Shown here: positions 44,270-52,834 of the stretch, piece after piece | How the letters are laid out: each line of letters begins with the position of its first letter | Numbering within the stretch: the first letter of the stretch is position 1 | DNA from: Paenibacillus endophyticus | GTDB taxonomy: Bacteria; Bacillota; Bacilli; Paenibacillales; Paenibacillaceae | Assembly (NCBI RefSeq): GCF_014192395.1 | Contig: NZ_JACHXW010000002.1 | Location: forward strand, 248,001 to 312,000 | Length of the DNA stretch: 64,000 nt | Direction of reading: 5' to 3' | Made by a program: the position numbers and the translations under genes | The notes under the pieces: model-generated | Seen by the model: the letters and a program-made list of their open reading frames with translations, nothing else | Told to the model about the DNA's origin: nothing | Database searches by the model: none

Positions 44270-45166
44270 CTAAGCCTCTCCTTTCCGGCCGCTCGTCAGC
44301 TTGAACTGAACGATTGAAATAATAATAATGATCAGCGCCATCACGATAGCCATCGCGGAGGCTGAGCCGACTTCCTTGCGGAGGAAAGCCTGATCAAGCA
44401 CGTTAATGAGCAGAACCTTCGTCGTGTCTCCAGGTCCGCCGCGAGTGAGCAGGAAAGGCTGTGCGTAGATATTAAAGGAAGCAATCGTCGACGTAATCAT
44501 AATAAACAGCATAACGGGACGAATCGACGGCAGCGTAATTTTCGTGAATTTATGCCAGGCGTTCGCTCCATCGATCGAAGCGGCCTCATAATAATCCTCC
44601 GGAACTTCATTGAGCGCATTGATGAAAATAATCATATTAAAGCCAATCGTCCACCAAAGGGTAGTAAGAATAAGAGAAATCCAGGCCCAAGGCGTATCCG
44701 TCAGCCAAGGTATGCCCGTTATGCCGAGCTTGGCGAGCATGCTGTTCAGAAAGCCAGCGTTCGTGTCAAACATCATCAGCCAAATGACCGCCATTACAGA
44801 AGCGGACAGCGCATATGGCAGGAAATAAAAGGTACGGAACAAGCCGCGAATACGAGCAGGAAGCGCATTAACGAGCATCGCCAGCGCCAAGCCGACAATG
44901 ATGAGCAGCGGTACGGAAAATAACACGAATTGAGCGGTCACCCATAAGCCTCTAAAGAAAATATCATTAATATAAGTGCCCGGCGTAAAAATGTTGATAT
45001 AGTTAGCGAGCCCTACAAATTCGTAATCCTTGGACAACAGCTCGAAATTATGCAGACTGATGTAGACGCCATACAAAATGGGGAATAAGAGAAAGATGCT
45101 GAATGCGGCCAGATAAGGCAATATGAACAAAAAGGAAGTGAAACGTGACGTTAATGTCGTTTTCAA
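44270..45166 (-). CDS. Carbohydrate ABC transporter permease (MalF type)
   Basis: I chose TTG at 45166, since GGGGG lies 7 nt upstream (LKTTLTSRFTSFLFILPYL); the frame runs a further 33 codons without a good site. The product has about 298 residues, six membrane segments and the EAA motif YYEAASIDGANAWHKFTKITLP. It belongs to the transporter with the MalG-type permease and the lipoprotein encoded on either side. Confidence 0.9.
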   Translation of the reverse strand: MKTTLTSRFTSFLFILPYLAAFSIFLLFPILYGVYISLHNFELLSKDYEFVGLANYINIFTPGTYINDIFFRGLWVTAQFVLFSVPLLIIVGLALAMLVNALPARIRGLFRTFYFLPYALSASVMAVIWLMMFDTNAGFLNSMLAKLGITGIPWLTDTPWAWISLILTTLWWTIGFNMIIFINALNEVPEDYYEAASIDGANAWHKFTKITLPSIRPVMLFIMITSTIASFNIYAQPFLLTRGGPGDTTKVLLINVLDQAFLRKEVGSASAMAIVMALIIIIISIVQFKLTSGRKGEA

Positions 45167-45279
45167 CCGGAGTCCCCCTAACGCTTCTGCGAATTTTCTA
45201 TCTCCTGCACACGCAGCCTTAGAGGCTGGGAACGGACTCTGCGATCCCCAGCCTCCGCGCTGCATCTCCTAAGGCGCAA

Positions 45280-46566
45280 TTATTTCTTTAGCGCCTGCTG
45301 CGATTTGGCGACTGCATCGTCGAGCGCTTTCTGAGCATCCTTTTTGCCTAACAGCGCATTGTTAAGCTCGCCCCAGATCGGTTCGGATACCGTGCCCCAA
45401 TTCAAAACATTCGGTGCGAATTGAACGTAAGGGAATGCAGAGGCCACGCTGCTTTGGAATTCAAGGGCTTTGAAAGCATCACTCTCAAGCATTGGCTTGG
45501 AGGCAAGCGCTTGGCCCGATTCCGCCCAATCCATCGAATTCGTCGATACGTATTTCAAAAAGTCGCCTATGCCTGCCGTCATTTTCTCGTCCGTTACGCT
45601 TTTCGGAACGACAAAGCCGTGCGAGCCTGCGAACACAGCCTGCTTCGCTTTGCCGATTTGCGGTACTGGCGCTACGCCAAAGTTCAAGCCAGCCTCCTCG
45701 AACTGGGATTTCATCCACGGCCCGTTAAACTGAATCGCATTTTTGCCTTGTAGGAATAGCGTATTTTCACCGTCCTGCTGCACGTTTGCCGGAGATACGC
45801 CGCTGTCTACCATCCCGCGCAGCCACTGTACCATCTCAACCGCTTCAGGCGAGTTGTATGCGACATCCGTTCCGTTCCAAAGCTCGCCGCCGTTCTGCCA
45901 GACAAGCGTCGGGAATATGAATTGCTGAGGCCATAATGTCGGAACCGCATATCCGTAAACGCCATTGCCTTTATCGGTCAGCTTCTGGACCGCATCGTCA
46001 AACTCCGTACGGTTTGTCGGTGCCGCAGCAATGCCGGCCTTCTCGAACAAATCCTTGTTGTAGTACATCACAAGAGGATGAATATCGAGCGGTATGGAAT
46101 ACCATTTGCCGTCGAGCGTCGAATAATCGGTTGCCGCCTCAGCGAAATCCGCTTTGTTGATGCCAGCCCCGGCAGCAAGGTCGTCAATCGGTTGAAGCTG
46201 GTCCTTGCTCGCGTATGTCGGCACTTGGTCAACGTGCATAATCATTAGGTCGGGGCTTTCCTTGCCCGTGCTAAGCGCTACATCCAACTGTTTGTAATAT
46301 TCGCCGTTAGGCTGAATGACGAAATTCAATTTGTACTGATCCTGTGAGCCGTTATATTTATCTACGATCTTCTTCATGAACGGGCCGTCAGAACCGGAAA
46401 ATGGCGACCAAAACAAAATTTCCGTTTTTTTGCCGCTTCCGGAGCTTTTGCCTTCATCCGGCGTTTTCTCTCCGTCGCTGGTGCCGCCGCTGCAGCCTGC
46501 AGCGATTAGCGCCGCGCCCGTAACCGTTAGAAGCAGCATGGAAAACTTATTGCGAGCTTTACTCAT
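45280..46566 (-). CDS. Sugar-binding lipoprotein of the ABC importer
   Basis: The 428-residue lipoprotein has a lipobox AAGC (Cys24) after a hydrophobic core and a family 1 sugar-receptor body: ILFWSPFSGSDGPFMKKIVDKYN, LVMYYNKDLF and FNGPWMKSQFEEAGL. It heads the transport operon, 115 nt before the first permease, and GGGGG precedes the ATG. Together with the GH43 enzyme this suggests uptake of arabinose- or xylose-containing oligosaccharides. The substrate is inferred from neighbours only. Confidence 0.92.
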   Translation of the reverse strand: MSKARNKFSMLLLTVTGAALIAAGCSGGTSDGEKTPDEGKSSGSGKKTEILFWSPFSGSDGPFMKKIVDKYNGSQDQYKLNFVIQPNGEYYKQLDVALSTGKESPDLMIMHVDQVPTYASKDQLQPIDDLAAGAGINKADFAEAATDYSTLDGKWYSIPLDIHPLVMYYNKDLFEKAGIAAAPTNRTEFDDAVQKLTDKGNGVYGYAVPTLWPQQFIFPTLVWQNGGELWNGTDVAYNSPEAVEMVQWLRGMVDSGVSPANVQQDGENTLFLQGKNAIQFNGPWMKSQFEEAGLNFGVAPVPQIGKAKQAVFAGSHGFVVPKSVTDEKMTAGIGDFLKYVSTNSMDWAESGQALASKPMLESDAFKALEFQSSVASAFPYVQFAPNVLNWGTVSEPIWGELNNALLGKKDAQKALDDAVAKSQQALKK

Positions 46567-46719
46567 TTTTTTATCCCCCTAATGATGTTGTTGGATAGAC
46601 GCAGCGTCTTCCGTGTTTTCATCATAAACGGATCGAAAAGGCAAACATATGCCGCATTTATAGATGATATGGACATATTTTTGGATACCGCAGCAGCTTC
46701 TTCCCGCTACTAACGCAAC

Positions 46720-46759
46720 AAAAAACGGCTAATCAGGAAATATCCCGATTAGCCGTTTT
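46720..46759. terminator. Bidirectional terminator
   Basis: AAAAACGGCTAATC pairs with GATTAGCCGTTTT across a loop of about 12 nt. It lies just beyond the stop codon of the Gly-rich lipoprotein gene on the minus strand. Confidence 0.88.
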
Positions 46760-46781
46760 CATATCCCGCTCATTAACTGTC

Positions 46782-47432
46782 CTAGACTGCCGTCGCTGTC
46801 TGCTCCTCCTGCTGCGGCTGTCTTCCTCCTCCGCCGAATCCACTGGTACGAATCGTAATCGATTCCGCCTCCTGCGTGTCATCCTTCAGCATCACGGATA
46901 AAATATCATCTGCTTTGAGGTCCGCAAGCGCCACTTCCGTCTCTACCATTTGCTCGTTTTCGAAGGTGACGCTCGTAATCTTCGTCGTATCCGTCACCGT
47001 AATCACAACGGTCTCGTCGGAGAACATCGCTCCCATGCCGCCCATTCGGCCGCCGCCTTCCGGACGCTCGCCGTCTGCCGGCATTTCACCGGCCGCAGGA
47101 GGCTGCTGGCCTTCGCCTTCAGGAGGAGCGCCTTCGGTTCCTTCTCCCTGCGGCGGACCCCCTTGACCCATTGCGGACTTGTAGAGGGTGATGGTTTGTC
47201 CGTCTACCGACTTGATTTTACCCATCAAATCAGCCTGTGCGCCCATTTGGCCCATTCCTTGCCTACCCCCGCCTTGCTGCTGCGTTCCATCGCCGGCGCC
47301 AGCACCATTCTGCTGCACGTCTGCTTGAGCGTCTGCTTGTACCTCCGCTCCTGCCTGTTCCTCCTGCACGCCGCAGCCTGCCAATGCCGATGCAATCACG
47401 ACGGCGCTCAGCATCACTTTCCATTTGTTCAT
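46782..47432 (-). CDS. Low-complexity lipoprotein with beta-barrel-like domain
   Basis: The product has 216 residues from ATG 47432, whose GGAG lies about 9 nt upstream; another ATG three codons before overlaps this site. A lipobox ALAGC (Cys20) makes it a lipoprotein. After a Gln/Ala/Gly-rich segment come two short beta-rich parts, LMGKIKSVDGQTITLYKSAM and ETVVITVTDTTKITSVTF. They are separated by a 50-residue stretch rich in Pro, Glu and Gly (EGTEGAPPEGEG). The strands resemble DUF5666-type OB folds. Function is unknown. Confidence 0.68.
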   Translation of the reverse strand: MNKWKVMLSAVVIASALAGCGVQEEQAGAEVQADAQADVQQNGAGAGDGTQQQGGGRQGMGQMGAQADLMGKIKSVDGQTITLYKSAMGQGGPPQGEGTEGAPPEGEGQQPPAAGEMPADGERPEGGGRMGGMGAMFSDETVVITVTDTTKITSVTFENEQMVETEVALADLKADDILSVMLKDDTQEAESITIRTSGFGGGGRQPQQEEQTATAV

Positions 47433-47541
47433 ATCGTTCATCTCCTATGAATGTGGTCGACATTCCTTATGTCCATAACGAATTCTAGCATTCGATTATG
47501 AACGAGAGATGAACAAGAACTGAATGAAGACTGAATATCAA

Positions 47542-48828
47542 TTAACCTCTTCTCAGAAGCGGATTTCTTTTCCAGTTACCCGATACGAACAAAAGCGTCC
47601 CGATCCAGCCGCAAATTGACGCGATAACCAGGAGCACCGTTAACGAAACGCTGCTCGAGAGCGTACCGCTCAGAATTGGCCCTATGCTGCCCCTGACACC
47701 GAATAGCATCAAATGCAGTCCGAATACCATCGCCTCTCGGCCCGGAGCAAGCCGGAATACGAAGGCAAGAATGCCAATATCCCATATCGCTTCGCCGATG
47801 CCTTGAATCGCGTTGCCGGTAATGACCGCCGCGTACGTGCCCCAAAGCCCATACAACATCGGAACGATCGCATAGGCCGCAATGCCGCAGAGCAGCGTAT
47901 ACTTAATATGTATCCGGTCAATCATCCAGCCCGCAATGAGAAAGGTAAGCAGCAAAGCCGTATAATAGGCTACGCGGGCAAAGCCGATCTCTATATTGGA
48001 GAGCTCCAATACCTTCACCTGAATGATCTGGTACAGCGGATTGGCGAGCATATTCCCAAAGCCTGCAAATGTCGTAGCCGCGAGGAACACGCCTAGCGTT
48101 CGGTTCTCCTTAACGAGCTTCCATTGCTCCTTCAGCGGAAAGCGGCTCGTTTTTTGAAGCACGATCGGCGTTTGCTTCCGCTCTTGTACCGGTAATTTGA
48201 TTTTATTGAATAACCCGATCGATAATAGTCCAATAACAGATGCCGCAATAAGCGGTCCCGAGGGGCCGAATGCATCCGACCAGCTGCCTACGAGCAGCGC
48301 AAGCGGAATCATGATGCCGCCCATTGCCACGCGCACGTATCCCATCAATCTTCCCCGCAGGTCGGAGGGATACATCTGTGAGATGAGCGCAGCGTACGCA
48401 GGGGATTGTATGCCCATCAGCAATTGGAACAACAACGCCGCAACGACGTAAACGGATGGATACGCAAATATCGCAGGCAGGAGCAGCAGCGTTCTCCCCA
48501 CCGCATTCGGAATCATGACAAACGGCTTCGGATTGTTCGCTCTCTCGATCAAGGTTGCCCAGAAGGGCGAGAACAACAAGCCGATGGCAGGAGCCGCGGC
48601 TAGCAGGCCAATCTCAAATCGGCTCGCCCCCTGCTGAATCGCAAATGCGATATAGAATTGATTCATAACGACATTGAACAAGCTGAATAAACAGGAGGCA
48701 CCAAGATCGATCCGGGCGTTCCGCCAAACATTGCGGGTCATCGGCATTCCAAACTTCATGAAACGCGGGCTTGCTTTGGACTCTGACTTCATTTTTTCGG
48801 CAACCTTCTTCGCATATTGGTTAGTCAC
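47542..48828 (-). CDS. MFS transporter
   Basis: The 428-residue transporter has about twelve membrane segments and the MFS loop LMGYVRVAMGGI after SQMYPSDLRGRLMG. The GTG start at 48828 has only a weak AAAGGG site, which lies inside a strong palindrome (48833-48864). ATG twelve codons later (MKSESKASPRFMKF) follows AGAAGG and may be the true start. It is divergent from the ROK kinase. The substrate is unknown. Confidence 0.82.
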   Translation of the reverse strand: MTNQYAKKVAEKMKSESKASPRFMKFGMPMTRNVWRNARIDLGASCLFSLFNVVMNQFYIAFAIQQGASRFEIGLLAAAPAIGLLFSPFWATLIERANNPKPFVMIPNAVGRTLLLLPAIFAYPSVYVVAALLFQLLMGIQSPAYAALISQMYPSDLRGRLMGYVRVAMGGIMIPLALLVGSWSDAFGPSGPLIAASVIGLLSIGLFNKIKLPVQERKQTPIVLQKTSRFPLKEQWKLVKENRTLGVFLAATTFAGFGNMLANPLYQIIQVKVLELSNIEIGFARVAYYTALLLTFLIAGWMIDRIHIKYTLLCGIAAYAIVPMLYGLWGTYAAVITGNAIQGIGEAIWDIGILAFVFRLAPGREAMVFGLHLMLFGVRGSIGPILSGTLSSSVSLTVLLVIASICGWIGTLLFVSGNWKRNPLLRRG

Positions 48829-48832
48829 GCTT

Positions 48833-48864
48833 AGAGGACCCTTTGCTTAAGCAAAGGATCCTCT
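48833..48864. promoter_or_regulatory. 32-bp near-perfect palindrome before the MFS start
   Basis: AGAGGACCCTTTGCTT and AAGCAAAGGATCCTCT are inverted with one mismatched position (a G-U pair in RNA). There is no T run on either strand, so it is not a normal terminator. It may be an operator or a leader hairpin that masks the ribosome site AAAGGG of the MFS gene. Confidence 0.55.
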
Positions 48865-49036
48865 CTCTAGCCTTTCATTTGATTGGATATTACTACACTC
48901 CCCTACATTTGTACAGGGTAAAATAAGCATGGATAATAGGGCCTGCCAACCTAGCGTTCTTCCTAATCCGCGTGGAGTGTGGTAGACTTTTTCTCAGGCT
49001 AGCACTGTATTTTCTTCAATCATAGGAGGGCATTTC

Positions 49037-49927
49037 GTGGGTATTGCAATTGGAATTGATATCGGCGGTACAAAAATAGCATTCGGGTTCGTAGACGAGC
49101 AAGGCGAAGTACTCGCCAAAGGTTCATTAAAAACGGATTTAACCGTTTCTCCATCAGAGATGCTGGGCAGAGTAGCAGATGCGCTAAAGCAGCTTGCGGA
49201 GCAGCAACAATTATCGCTTGAAGGCATAAAAGGCATTGGGGTAGGCGCTCCCGGGCCTCTCAATACGCAAAAGGGCGAGCTTACCTGTCCTCCGAATCTC
49301 AAAAGCTGGTGGGGTTTTCCGGTCGTGGAGGAGCTTAAGAAGCATCTTCCTTTTCCTATTAAAATGGAGAACGATGCAACCGCGGCGACGCTTGCGGAGA
49401 AGTGGATCGGCGCAGCAAAAGATTCGGAGCATTTCATATTCATAACGATAAGCACCGGAATCGGCGCAGGCATCTTCATGCACGGCAAGCTCCTTACAGG
49501 CTCAACAGGCAATGCTGGCGATGCTGGCTTTATGCTCGTTGACCAAGCCGGCACCCCCTGGGAGAATGTTGCATCCGGAACGGCCGTCGCCCGCCAAGCG
49601 ACCGAATTGCTGGGCCGCGAGGTTACCTCCAAGGAAGCCTTTGATCTGGCGGCACAAGGCGATCCGCAAATGTCCGAGCTTGTGAATCGCGTATTCACGT
49701 CAATCGGAATGGGCTGCGTATCGCTCATCAACATACTCGACCCCAACAAAATCGTCATCGGCGGAGGCGTTTCCCAGGTTGGCGATCCGCTTTTCTCGGC
49801 TGTAAGGGATTACGTATCACAAAACGCGCTCAATCCGTCCGGCAGAGAAGCGGCAATCGTTCCCGCGCTCCTGCAACAGGATGCAGGCCTGATCGGTGCT
49901 GCCGCACTCGTTCAACAAGCCTATTAA
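49037..49927 (+). CDS. ROK family sugar kinase
   Basis: The 296-residue kinase has the ROK start GIAIGIDIGGTKIAFGFVD (ATP phosphate-binding), the ENDATAATLAEKWIGAA catalytic segment and FITISTGIGAGIFMHGKLLTG. The zinc motif usual in ROK proteins (CxCGxxGCxE) is absent; the corresponding place reads AGDAGFML. GTG at 49037 has AGGAGG upstream. Glucokinase is the commonest role, but manno- or fructokinase is possible. The stop lies 2 nt before the left arm of a terminator that is now interrupted by the IS element. Confidence 0.87.
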   Translation: MGIAIGIDIGGTKIAFGFVDEQGEVLAKGSLKTDLTVSPSEMLGRVADALKQLAEQQQLSLEGIKGIGVGAPGPLNTQKGELTCPPNLKSWWGFPVVEELKKHLPFPIKMENDATAATLAEKWIGAAKDSEHFIFITISTGIGAGIFMHGKLLTGSTGNAGDAGFMLVDQAGTPWENVASGTAVARQATELLGREVTSKEAFDLAAQGDPQMSELVNRVFTSIGMGCVSLINILDPNKIVIGGGVSQVGDPLFSAVRDYVSQNALNPSGREAAIVPALLQQDAGLIGAAALVQQAY

Positions 49928-49929
49928 AC

Positions 49930-49944
49930 AATAGCCACAGCCCT
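49930..49944 (+). terminator. Left arm of an interrupted bidirectional terminator
   Basis: AATAGCCACAGCCCT pairs with AGGGACTGTGGCTATT (52220-52235), with a single extra A. Joined directly, with one ACG, the halves give a hairpin with a 6-nt loop and a T-rich tail on the plus strand. The IS element occupies the loop. Confidence 0.7.
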
Positions 49945-50015
49945 GAACGTGGTCAAGCCCCAATATTGTAGACAATGAAAAAAGCCCTATGAAATGAACT
50001 GTTAAATGACAAAGC

Positions 50016-50038
50016 GGCAGACCAAATTCTGGTCTGCC
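50016..50038 (-). terminator. Stem-loop inside the element, downstream of DinB
   Basis: GGCAGACCA-AATTC-TGGTCTGCC is a perfect hairpin with a modestly T-rich tail on the minus strand. It lies about 190 nt after the DinB stop. The stretch 50041-50227 holds no supported gene. Confidence 0.55.
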
Positions 50039-50227
50039 CTTCATTGATTGAACTATCGTTACCCGTTAGCTGAATGACTTTTTCTTGTTTGAGATTATTA
50101 TTTGCTATTCATTTTTAGACAAAACTCCAGTCAGCAACCAATCGCTGCTGTTTTTTTCAACCCGTCTTGTCCTCTCTTCATATCAGTCTATGAACGGGGC
50201 GGGAAGGGTGCCATAAAGTAAGGACGA

Positions 50228-50737
50228 CTAATTCAAGTAACGATTTCGGATGACCCCCATGTGATGAAGCTCGTGTCCTGCGATGCCGTAAACGAGAGCG
50301 CGCGCCGTAATGCTTACGTTGTTGGCTGTGCCCTTGCGGGACCACGCCTCCGTCGGTAACCCGCGCAGCAGTGTGATCGTCGATTGCCGTACGGCCCGGT
50401 AGTCTTCGGCCAATTGCGCGGTTGTCCAGCTTCCGAAAGGAGGAATGAACAATTCCTGGTCGAAACCGGGCAGAGGCGTCTGATCCCCTCTTGCAAATCG
50501 GAGCAGGCGGTAGGTCATGACGCGTTCACTGTCTGCGATGTGGCCCACGACTTCTTTCAGCGTCCATTTTCCTTCCGCATACCGATAGGCGCTCTGGCTT
50601 TCGGTCAACGATGCCAGCAGCTCGGTCATTTGCTTTTCCTGGGCGAGCAGAATGTCGATGATGTTGCCTTCCGGCACCAACCGGATATACTCGCCGGCGT
50701 CCCCGGCGTATTCTTCTTCTGACGGTCTTTGGTTCAT
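50228..50737 (-). CDS. DinB/YfiT family protein (passenger gene)
   Basis: The 169-residue protein has the four-helix DinB fold with likely metal-binding histidines: one in EVVGHIADSERV near residue 67 and two in IAGHELHHMGV near residue 155. Members include bacillithiol-dependent detoxifying transferases and metal-dependent hydrolases. AAAGGTGAT precedes the ATG. It lies within the IS3-type element, on the same strand as the transposase and 230 nt after it, and is therefore probably carried by it. No signal peptide; cytoplasmic. Confidence 0.85.
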   Translation of the reverse strand: MNQRPSEEEYAGDAGEYIRLVPEGNIIDILLAQEKQMTELLASLTESQSAYRYAEGKWTLKEVVGHIADSERVMTYRLLRFARGDQTPLPGFDQELFIPPFGSWTTAQLAEDYRAVRQSTITLLRGLPTEAWSRKGTANNVSITARALVYGIAGHELHHMGVIRNRYLN

Positions 50738-50966
50738 GCGTAATCACCTTTCTATGAAGATATAGAAAACTAAAATGCTCTTTCCAATGCTCTACCGCGA
50801 TTTTTTTACGAAATTCGTAACTTCGGCATATCTAATGAATTCGCGAAAGAATAGAACTTTCCTTCCAACAATTGAGAGTAAGCAACCACTTAGTTGGTTG
50901 GCCGCCACGCTAAACTGCCAGTTAGCTTAATGAATTGCAGTCTAACATTTGAATTTTGTCTAACGA

Positions 50967-51880
50967 TCATGCTGTAAATTTTAGTCGATACTCAATTGGT
51001 GTCTGTTTGTTTAATTTAATTTGAATCCGATCATTATTGTAAAATCGAATGAACTCCTCAATTCGTTGTTGAGCCTCACTAATTGAACTAATATCATATG
51101 GATAGAGTGCTTCCGTTTTCAGATGAGAGAAAAAACTCTCCATTGCGGCGTTGTCTATACAATTGCCCCGACGTGACATGCTGATTTGGACTCCTACCGT
51201 AGGCAGTAGATCGTGGTAAACATGAGACGTATATTGGGAGCCCTGATCGCTATGGACGATTAGATCGACTATCTTACCTGCAGCGTCTTTGTGTTCTTCA
51301 AAAGCCTTGCTAAAGGTGTCTAATACCAGCTCATTGTCATTTCTAGTAGTGCTCATATGAAAGGCTACGATGTCTTTCCCATACAAATCCATTATAGCAG
51401 AAAGATATAGGCGCTGATCGCCTATACGGTACTGTGTGATGTCCGTAACCCACTTCTGATTTGGTTTTGTTGCCATGAATTCACGATTCAGCAGATTTGG
51501 AGCAATTCTGCCGTCTGACTGCGCGGCCTGATACGTGTTGAAGTAAGGACGTTTGGCACGAATGATAGATCGAATACCCATTTCCTGCATGAGACGTAAC
51601 ACTTTCTTGTGGTTCACTGTATCTCCATATTGACGCTCCAGTTCACATCGAATTCTCCTGTAGCCATACTTTCGATCTCGCTGGAGGTAAATATCTTTAA
51701 TCCACTTCTTGATTTCGCCGTCTGGATCATCCATTTTACGCTTAAGGTAGCGATAGTAAGCACTCCGCCATACATCAAGTAATCACAAAGAAGAGTCACC
51801 GAATACATTCCGGACATCTCCTCGATAATGGCATACTTGCCCTTTACACCTCCCGTTTCCAGATTTCTAAGCACTTTTTT
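50967..51880 (-). pseudogene. IS3-family orfB transposase, broken by a one-base frameshift
   Basis: The frame begins in the -1 frame of orfA at the slippery A-AAA-AAG (51874-51880) and runs VLRNLETGGVKGKYAII to LLCDYL. At about 51776 one base is missing: the next frame reads DVWRSAYYRYLKRKMDDPDG and continues to 50967. The catalytic residues are all kept after the break: Asp in WVTDITQYRIG, Asp in VHSDQGSQYT and Glu in AAMESFFSHLKTE. There is no slippery site at the break, so a mutation or a sequencing error is more likely than programmed frameshifting. Confidence 0.85.
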
Positions 51881-52140
51881 AACACCGCATTCTCCCGTTT
51901 AAGCTGCTGGGTGTATAGGTCCTGATCGACATATTCTACCCTTCGGCCTCTATTATCCAATAATCCATATTCACCTTGTTTTCTAAACTTATAGACCCAT
52001 TTACGAACCCTATCTTTATCTTGTATCCCATACTTCTCAGTAATTTGCCTATACGTCCACTTCTCATCCTCATGTAACCGTACGGCTTCCTGCCTTATTT
52101 CCTTTGCATACGATTTATTTGGTTGTTCTTTCTTCCCCAT
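51844..52140 (-). CDS. IS3-family orfA (helix-turn-helix protein)
   Basis: The 98-residue protein has an N-terminal helix-turn-helix (KEIRQEAVRLHEDEKW, then YRQITEKYGIQDKDRVRKWV) and a C-terminal leucine-zipper-like stretch (YTQQLKRENAVLKKCLEIWK). It is the DNA-binding part of an IS150-group transposase. The A-AAA-AAG heptamer near its end should allow -1 frameshifting into orfB. AGGGGG lies 8 nt before the ATG. The left terminal repeat of the element is just upstream. Confidence 0.92.
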   Translation of the reverse strand: MGKKEQPNKSYAKEIRQEAVRLHEDEKWTYRQITEKYGIQDKDRVRKWVYKFRKQGEYGLLDNRGRRVEYVDQDLYTQQLKRENAVLKKCLEIWKREV

Positions 52141-52219
52141 AAAAAAATACCCCCTAAAGTATCATCGGTTCCCCATATGGGTTTTTCCAATGTCTACTAT
52201 AAAGGGGGCACTTCAACGA

Positions 52220-52235
52220 AGGGACTGTGGCTATT
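52220..52235 (-). terminator. Right arm of the interrupted bidirectional terminator
   Basis: AGGGACTGTGGCTATT is complementary to 49930-49944 and is followed by TTTTCATTTT on the plus strand. It lies 13 nt beyond the TetR stop codon. Confidence 0.65.
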
Positions 52236-52248
52236 TTCATTTTGGCCT

Positions 52249-52812
52249 CTAAAGCTGGCGAAGACCGTTCAAATAAGTCTGAATGGCGACGCGCAAGCTT
52301 TCGTCGATGGCCTGCGGCATGCCGAAGCCGCCTTTCTGCTCAATCGAAGCGAAGCCGTGCAGGAAGCTGCGAAACCCTCTTACGATGTGAATCGCCATGT
52401 CTCGGTCCAGCTCATAATAGCTAAGCTGATTCACAAGCATATCAACAAGCTTCTGTGCGACAGCCATATATTCCTCGTCATCCGCATCAGGCGATCGCAG
52501 CGTCAGCTCATATAACCCCGGCTCCGCTCTTGCGAAACGGATATAAGCAGATGCGATGGCATGAATGGCTTCATCGCCTGTCTGCTCCTTCAACGACTCA
52601 TCGATGGCGGCAGTGAGCTTCTTCAGCCCCCAAATAGCAAGCTGAACCCGCAATCCCGGCAGTCCGTTCACATGATTATACAAAGAAGGAGAACGTATGC
52701 CGAGCCTTTGCGCAAGCGAAGCAAGCGTAACCTCCTGCATGCCATGCTCGTTGGCAATGGCGGCAGCCGTTTCCACTATTGTCGGCAAATCGAGCCCTCT
52801 TCTTGGTGACAT
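52249..52812 (-). CDS. TetR family regulator (WHG type)
   Basis: The 187-residue regulator has a TetR helix-turn-helix at the N-terminus (IVETAAAIANEHGMQEVTL, SLAQRLGIRSPSLYNHVN) and a C-terminal ligand domain of the WHG type with VRGFRSFLHGFASIEQKGGFG. It follows the MBL gene by 22 nt, and GGAGGAG precedes the ATG. Two palindromic operators before the MBL gene suggest that it represses the pair. The ligand is unknown. The IS element inserted just beyond the stop codon. Confidence 0.9.
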   Translation of the reverse strand: MSPRRGLDLPTIVETAAAIANEHGMQEVTLASLAQRLGIRSPSLYNHVNGLPGLRVQLAIWGLKKLTAAIDESLKEQTGDEAIHAIASAYIRFARAEPGLYELTLRSPDADDEEYMAVAQKLVDMLVNQLSYYELDRDMAIHIVRGFRSFLHGFASIEQKGGFGMPQAIDESLRVAIQTYLNGLRQL

Positions 52813-52834
52813 CGCAGATCTCCTCCTGCTGATT

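Larger units (their letters stand above)
49950..52215 (-). mobile_element. IS3-type element with a DinB-family passenger gene
   Basis: The element is 2,266 bp. Its ends, 49950-49983 (plus strand) and 52182-52215 (minus strand), begin with TG and agree at 23 of 34 positions without a gap. ACG flanks both sides (49947-49949 and 52216-52218), as a 3-bp target duplication would. It carries IS3-type orfA and a frameshifted orfB, then a DinB-family gene on the same strand. Removing it restores a perfect terminator shared by the ROK and TetR genes. This end-to-end reading is my inference; a shorter IS ending near 50931 is the alternative. Confidence 0.68.

Noticed and set aside
51770-51790. Programmed frameshift at the second break in orfB
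   Set aside because: No slippery heptamer at the junction; the first one at 51874 is the expected orfA-orfB site.
50931-52215. Shorter IS limits with the right end at TGAATTGC (50931)
   Set aside because: Only about seven of the first eight bases match the other end, and no target duplication is found there. The 49950 end matches better and restores a terminator.
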